Source of the DNA: a virus
IMG/VR virus record: IMGVR_UViG_3300020433_000002
Coordinates: 20,506 to 84,505 of that record
Direction: 5' to 3' (one strand)
DNA length: 64,000 nucleotides
Below the pieces are notes generated by a model that was not told the DNA's origin, did no database searches, and saw only the letters and a list, made by a program, of their open reading frames with translations. Below are positions 60,807-64,000 of this stretch, one piece after another. Within the stretch, counting starts at the first letter, position 1. Each line of letters begins with the position of its first letter. Made by a program: the position numbers and the translations under genes.

Positions 60807-61319
60807 ATGACTACTTCAATTCACAGTTTTATCAAGGACAAGAAAAAGCCAGACTATAGAGATACACTAACTACAACCAGACTATTTGTTAAAGACTACA
60901 CAACTCAGTATGCAGATGCAATTACTGAGAATTACAAGAGAAATCACATAAGACAATTAAAATACAACTCATTACGTTATAGTAATGGTGGAGACAAATC
61001 TTTATCTGACTACGCTAATCAACAACTCAAAGAGATTGAAGATGGAACTGCTAAACTAATGAGATTCAAGATTTATGAAGGTAGGAAATACTATAAGATA
61101 GTTCAGCAAGACTATGATACTTTTCAAAATAGGAATGAGTATCGTGATGGTTCAGTTCATTGTTTTGTTGATAAGAAAACAGGGGATGTTTACAAGGCTG
61201 CATCATGGAATAAACCTGCAAAGCACGTTAGATATACATTCCAAGATTCTAAGCAATTAAAATTTTTACTTGACCCTAACAATGTGGGTTGGGCTGGTGG
61301 TTACCTTTACATGAGATAG
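60807..61319 (+). CDS. Conserved cyanophage hypothetical protein (170 aa)
   Basis: Basic alpha/beta protein: YDTFQNRNEYRDGSVHCFVD, GDVYKAASWNKPAKHVRYTF, ending LLDPNNVGWAGGYLYMR. The C-terminal half has the look of a small globular domain shared widely among cyanophages. Function unknown. Confidence 0.65.
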   Translation: MTTSIHSFIKDKKKPDYRDTLTTTRLFVKDYTTQYADAITENYKRNHIRQLKYNSLRYSNGGDKSLSDYANQQLKEIEDGTAKLMRFKIYEGRKYYKIVQQDYDTFQNRNEYRDGSVHCFVDKKTGDVYKAASWNKPAKHVRYTFQDSKQLKFLLDPNNVGWAGGYLYMR

Positions 61320-61323
61320 TATT

Positions 61324-61524
61324 ATGAAAAAATTCATTATTGAAGAAAGTTTCGTATCTTATGCAGATATTGAAATCTATGCAGAGAACAAAGACGAAGC
61401 ACTTGCAAAGTATCACAGAGGAGATTATCCGATGGATAATTATTCCATATCAGACTACAAAGAGGACTACACACTTCTTGCAATTACCGCAGAAGGAGAA
61501 AATCAACCATTGGAGACATTTTAA
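61324..61524 (+). CDS. Small hypothetical protein (66 aa)
   Basis: MKKFIIEESFVSYADIEIYA then NKDEALAKYHRGDYPMDNYS. The strand-helix order and the DEAL..Y motif recur in the 62831 gene (ESMEEAKYEAENG), so the two may be distant paralogues. An overlapping frame at 61340 is a shadow. Confidence 0.6.
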   Translation: MKKFIIEESFVSYADIEIYAENKDEALAKYHRGDYPMDNYSISDYKEDYTLLAITAEGENQPLETF

Positions 61525-61682
61525 TGGAATTAAACAATGAACAGTTAGAGTTCCTTAAGTTTATTGTACAGGACTTTGAGTACAATGATGATAATGAAAG
61601 GAATATGATTGAGCAGATAGAGAATAAAATCTATCAAGCACAAGAGAATCAAGCACTTAAACTACTTACAGGATTAACCTAA
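61524..61682 (+). CDS. Small hypothetical protein (52 aa)
   Basis: MELNNEQLEFLKFIVQDFEY then helical DNERNMIEQIENKIYQA. Overlaps neighbours by 1 nt on each side. Function unknown. Confidence 0.55.
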   Translation: MELNNEQLEFLKFIVQDFEYNDDNERNMIEQIENKIYQAQENQALKLLTGLT

Positions 61683-61822
61683 TGCAACACATTTTTATGC
61701 TAACACCTGACCAGATTACAGTAGTCAGGAGAAGTCTAAAGGCATCACTCAAGTATGCTGACTCAGAATATATCGAAGAAGTGGATAAGATTTTAAAAGT
61801 ATTCAGAAATTTTTCAGATTAA
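61682..61822 (+). CDS. Small hypothetical protein (46 aa)
   Basis: MQHIFMLTPDQITVVRRSLK then helical EEVDKILKVF. Starts within the previous stop (TAATG). Confidence 0.55.
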   Translation: MQHIFMLTPDQITVVRRSLKASLKYADSEYIEEVDKILKVFRNFSD

Positions 61823-61827
61823 TTATT

Positions 61828-62073
61828 ATGAAACACACAATAGAACTTGACGATCTTGAACTTACAGCACTCATGACTCACTTACAGGGTCAAAGTGAGA
61901 TTATGGTTGATTCACGATTAAATTGTAGTAATCCAAATGAAGTACCAGATAGAGAAGAGGTGCTATTAAACTTAGTATATGCAAAGACATTCCAATTGGC
62001 TTGGGATGCTGACCAGAACCCTAACACAGATTACAACATAATCGAAAATCAAGACAGAATATACAAATACTAG
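61828..62073 (+). CDS. Small hypothetical protein (81 aa)
   Basis: MKHTIELDDLELTALMTHLQ, a likely helix after a short strand; acidic. Last of the unit before two hairpins. Confidence 0.55.
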   Translation: MKHTIELDDLELTALMTHLQGQSEIMVDSRLNCSNPNEVPDREEVLLNLVYAKTFQLAWDADQNPNTDYNIIENQDRIYKY

Positions 62074-62121
62074 GACACTTTAATTAGTGTCACATCATCC
62101 CTACCATTTCACTTGGTAGGG
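62074..62121 (+). terminator. Two tandem hairpins
   Basis: GACACT/AGTGTC (62074-62091) and CCCTACCA/TGGTAGGG (62099-62121). There is no T-run after the second, so termination is not sure. TATAAT at 62124-62129 follows at once. Confidence 0.55.
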
Positions 62122-62123
62122 GT

Positions 62124-62129
62124 TATAAT
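62124..62129 (+). promoter_or_regulatory. Putative promoter -10 (TATAAT)
   Basis: TATAAT directly after the second hairpin, 23 nt before the next ATG; no clear -35. Confidence 0.45.
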
Positions 62130-62152
62130 TAATATATCTACAGAGTTATTAC

Positions 62153-62437
62153 ATGGCTGCAACACTTACACCTGACCAACTCACAGAACTTAAGAAAGAG
62201 TTTATTGAGTTTAAACTCAATGAAATGTCATATGAAGATATGGCTTGCTACATTCGTGATATATGGATGATGGATGGTGCATTGAATGACCCATACGAAC
62301 TTAAGTTTGAGATTGATTCTTATGATGATTTCTTGTATGAGATCTTAGTTCCCTATGTTAAGGATGAAGAGGGAAGTTATGAAACTATGCAAGAGTTCAT
62401 ACATGATAGACACGCAAACGATTGGATTGACTCATGA
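62153..62437 (+). CDS. Acidic hypothetical protein (94 aa)
   Basis: MAATLTPDQLTELKKEFIEF, then YEDMACYIRDIWMMDG and YVKDEEGSYETMQEF. It resembles the 63433 product (both start with a Q-rich turn, then a helix, then MS-Y/V-x-D/E), which suggests local duplication. Overlaps the next by 4 nt. Confidence 0.6.
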   Translation: MAATLTPDQLTELKKEFIEFKLNEMSYEDMACYIRDIWMMDGALNDPYELKFEIDSYDDFLYEILVPYVKDEEGSYETMQEFIHDRHANDWIDS

Positions 62438-62628
62438 ACGAATTACTACTACCACCTGATACACCTCTAATGAAAGAAGAGGGATTATGGGAACTATGCA
62501 CAGATAGAGCATATCAAATGATGGCCAACCGAAGAGATCTTGATGAAGATGTATATTATGATCAAATCAAGTACTGGACAGTTAAAATCTATCAAGCAAA
62601 CTTACATTTACAGGACACAATCTCATGA
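62434..62628 (+). CDS. Small hypothetical protein (64 aa)
   Basis: MNELLLPPDTPLMKEEGLWE then helical RAYQMMANRRDLDEDVYYDQ. Overlaps neighbours by 4 nt. Confidence 0.55.
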   Translation: MNELLLPPDTPLMKEEGLWELCTDRAYQMMANRRDLDEDVYYDQIKYWTVKIYQANLHLQDTIS

Positions 62629-62831
62629 GCATACCAACAGCAAAAGACAATTATACTGATAAAATCAAAGAATACCTCTCAGAGGAAATAGCTGAAGCAA
62701 ACGAAATAATTGCAGAATATACATCTGACCAAAGACCTAAGAGTGATGATGGTTCTGACGATTTTATTGAAGGCAATCGTAATTTAGCACAAAGACTACT
62801 ACTAAAAATTGAAGAATGGGAGAAAATCTAA
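62625..62831 (+). CDS. Small acidic hypothetical protein (68 aa)
   Basis: Helical, DKIKEYLSEEIAEANEIIAE; overlaps neighbours by 4 and 1 nt. Function unknown. Confidence 0.55.
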   Translation: MSIPTAKDNYTDKIKEYLSEEIAEANEIIAEYTSDQRPKSDDGSDDFIEGNRNLAQRLLLKIEEWEKI

Positions 62832-63058
62832 TGACTTATCAAAAACCAAAACAACTGCATGAGTTCTACGTTACACGTAAATGCACCAAAATGGAATACT
62901 TTACTGTTAGAGCAGAAAGTATGGAAGAGGCCAAGTATGAAGCAGAGAACGGATGGGATTATTATGATTTTAATTGGGAAGAATTTGACTATGAGACTGT
63001 AGACATTATAGAACAAGAAATACCAGAACAACAACTTACATTATCAGGAGTACTCTAA
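62831..63058 (+). CDS. Small hypothetical protein (75 aa)
   Basis: Starts at the ATG inside the previous stop; LHEFYVTRKCTKMEYFTVRA then ESMEEAKYEAENGWDYYDF. Strand-strand-helix like the 61324 product. Very acidic second half. Confidence 0.55.
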   Translation: MTYQKPKQLHEFYVTRKCTKMEYFTVRAESMEEAKYEAENGWDYYDFNWEEFDYETVDIIEQEIPEQQLTLSGVL

Positions 63059-63258
63059 TGACTAACAACATACAAGAAAGTGTAGAATTAATGGGTGAAT
63101 ACTACGTTGAGAGATTCAAGACCCTATTAGAGGGAGAAATGTTGAATTTACAGATAAAAAGACATAGGGATGCACAAAGTATTATGAGTGAATACCTATG
63201 TGGTGGAGTAGAGGATGATGACTACCAATGGTTATACTTACAAAAGATAGAGGCTTAA
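63058..63258 (+). CDS. Small hypothetical protein (66 aa)
   Basis: Helical, YYVERFKTLLEGEMLNLQIK then HRDAQSIMSEYLCGGVEDDD. Overlaps the previous stop by 1 nt. Confidence 0.55.
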   Translation: MTNNIQESVELMGEYYVERFKTLLEGEMLNLQIKRHRDAQSIMSEYLCGGVEDDDYQWLYLQKIEA

Positions 63259-63262
63259 ACTA

Positions 63263-63436
63263 ATGGGTAAATTAAAAGAGAGAGAAGCCAAGTTGTATAA
63301 ATGTTGTTGTGACCTTATGGAAGAGGACAATAACAACATATATGATATAATGGATGTAATCTTTAACAATCTAACCATATCACAATTAGATGAGATTGAA
63401 GATACACTTGTAAAATTTTACGGATTAATCAAATGA
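63263..63436 (+). CDS. Small hypothetical protein (57 aa)
   Basis: MGKLKEREAKLYKCCCDLME with three cysteines in a row, then NNLTISQLDEIEDTLVKFYG. Overlaps the next by 4 nt. Confidence 0.55.
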   Translation: MGKLKEREAKLYKCCCDLMEEDNNNIYDIMDVIFNNLTISQLDEIEDTLVKFYGLIK

Positions 63437-63723
63437 CTAAACTAACTCAGCAACAACGTGATGACCTTATCACTCAGTATATTGAAATTGTAGTAGATAG
63501 TATGAGTGTAGATGAACTTGTGAATTTAGGTATGAATAAATTACAGGAAGAGTTCAATTCTTATGACTTAGATGAACTAAAGAGTAAGATAGGTCAGTAT
63601 GACCCTGAGTTGTTTGATGAGTTAGTTGATAATGTACTGTATATTGATTCAAAACGCAAGCCCTTTGAACCAGTTGAAGAAGTGGCCACTGTACACAGAC
63701 GTACGGACTTAGATCGTTTATAA
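63433..63723 (+). CDS. Acidic hypothetical protein (96 aa)
   Basis: MTKLTQQQRDDLITQYIEIV, then DSMSVDELVNLGMNKLQEEF and SKIGQYDPELFDELVDNVL. Helical and acidic; similar in plan to the 62153 product. Its stop overlaps the next promoter. Confidence 0.6.
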   Translation: MTKLTQQQRDDLITQYIEIVVDSMSVDELVNLGMNKLQEEFNSYDLDELKSKIGQYDPELFDELVDNVLYIDSKRKPFEPVEEVATVHRRTDLDRL

Positions 63724-63724
63724 T
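63719..63724 (+). promoter_or_regulatory. Putative promoter -10 (TATAAT)
   Basis: TATAATAAGTACATA, the same 15-nt string as at 60771, 25 nt before the next ATG and preceded by CAGACG 17 nt upstream. Confidence 0.5.
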
Positions 63725-63749
63725 AAGTACATACACAAAGAGGTCATTC

Positions 63750-64000
63750 ATGAACGGATTAGGCAAATCAAACACCGAACTTAACGATATGCTCACTAAC
63801 TTTGTTGAGTATGTAGATTCATTCTATGGTCAGAATGATCCACTCTATCCTATGATGTCTCAAGAGACTAAACAACCTCTTACAAAGTATGATATTTACA
63901 GGGCAACACAAAACTATCTTGCCATGTGTAGTGATGAGAATGAAAAACTTTGCACATGGGGTGATGGTGACTCTCTTGATAGAGAAAGAGTAAGAGACAT
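63750..64000 (+). CDS. Hypothetical protein, 3' partial
   Basis: Open from ATG to the window end, with an AAAGAGG ribosome site. MNGLGKSNTELNDMLTNFVE, then YDIYRATQNYLAMCSDENEK. The end is not in the window. Not recognised. Confidence 0.55.
   Translation, partial: MNGLGKSNTELNDMLTNFVEYVDSFYGQNDPLYPMMSQETKQPLTKYDIYRATQNYLAMCSDENEKLCTWGDGDSLDRERVRD

Noticed and set aside
61340-61540. Second frame over the 61324 gene
   Set aside because: It overlaps a better coding frame whose start and stop fit the 1-nt overlap chain.
1-64000. Prophage, insertion sequences, tRNA genes, photosynthesis genes
   Set aside because: No integrase, transposase, attachment repeat, tRNA fold or psbA/psbD-like gene was found in any gap or frame of this window.

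Overview
The window reads as part of the genome of a T4-like myovirus that infects marine picocyanobacteria (Prochlorococcus or Synechococcus). It carries recognisable T4 core genes (gp32, gp59, gp33, gp53, gp48, gp4, gp27-, gp5- and gp26-like hub genes, a UvsW-type helicase). It also has cyanophage hallmark genes (phoH, thyX, DUF1825, DUF6433, DUF4278), a cyanobacterial-type glutamine riboswitch, AT-rich composition, dense gene packing with 1-4 nt overlaps, and T4-type late promoters (NATAAATA). There is no integrase, no tRNA gene, no CRISPR and no transposon. Both ends of the window cut through genes.

Layout. 1-10.6 kb: giant tail-fibre/virion proteins, including a YadA-like beta-roll fibre (5' end missing) and a 2121-residue structural protein. 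10.6-14.4 kb: sulfotransferase, GT9-type glycosyltransferase, NodU-type carbamoyltransferase and glutaredoxin. 14.4-17.1 kb: small conserved genes, a tandem glutamine riboswitch and a DUF4278 peptide. 17.1-23.0 kb: nucleotide and replication block (ThyX, PhoH, PD-(D/E)XK nuclease, gp33, gp59, DUF1825, gp32). 23.0-25.6 kb, minus strand: gp53, gp48, a virion protein and gp4. 25.6-34.9 kb: tail-tube-like protein, a gp26-like hub/chaperone with a strong -1 frameshift signal, two tape-measure-like proteins, gp27, and a spike that appears split between an OB-domain gene and a needle-like gene. 35.0-44.4 kb: fibres, including a self-cleaving S74 fibre and a polyglycine adhesin. 44.4-50.4 kb: an island with a flavin-dependent halogenase and six Fe(II)/2-oxoglutarate-type oxygenases. 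50.5-64.0 kb: early region with a helicase, a nucleotidyltransferase, two DNA methyltransferases, a second flavin-dependent halogenase and many small unknown genes, separated by terminator-promoter cassettes.

How the parts work together. Early genes appear to be read by host sigma-70 polymerase from promoters of the TTGACA-17-TATAAT type. Structural genes are preceded by NATAAATA late promoters, which would use the phage late system in which gp33 acts. The most unusual content is the halogenase/oxygenase island plus the second halogenase, the frameshift signal (slippery heptamer, 6-nt spacer, hairpin) placed just before the tape-measure genes, the tandem glutamine riboswitch controlling a phage peptide, and a putative stand-alone RNA gene near 60.5 kb. 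Functional statements rest on motifs read by eye; no database search was run.
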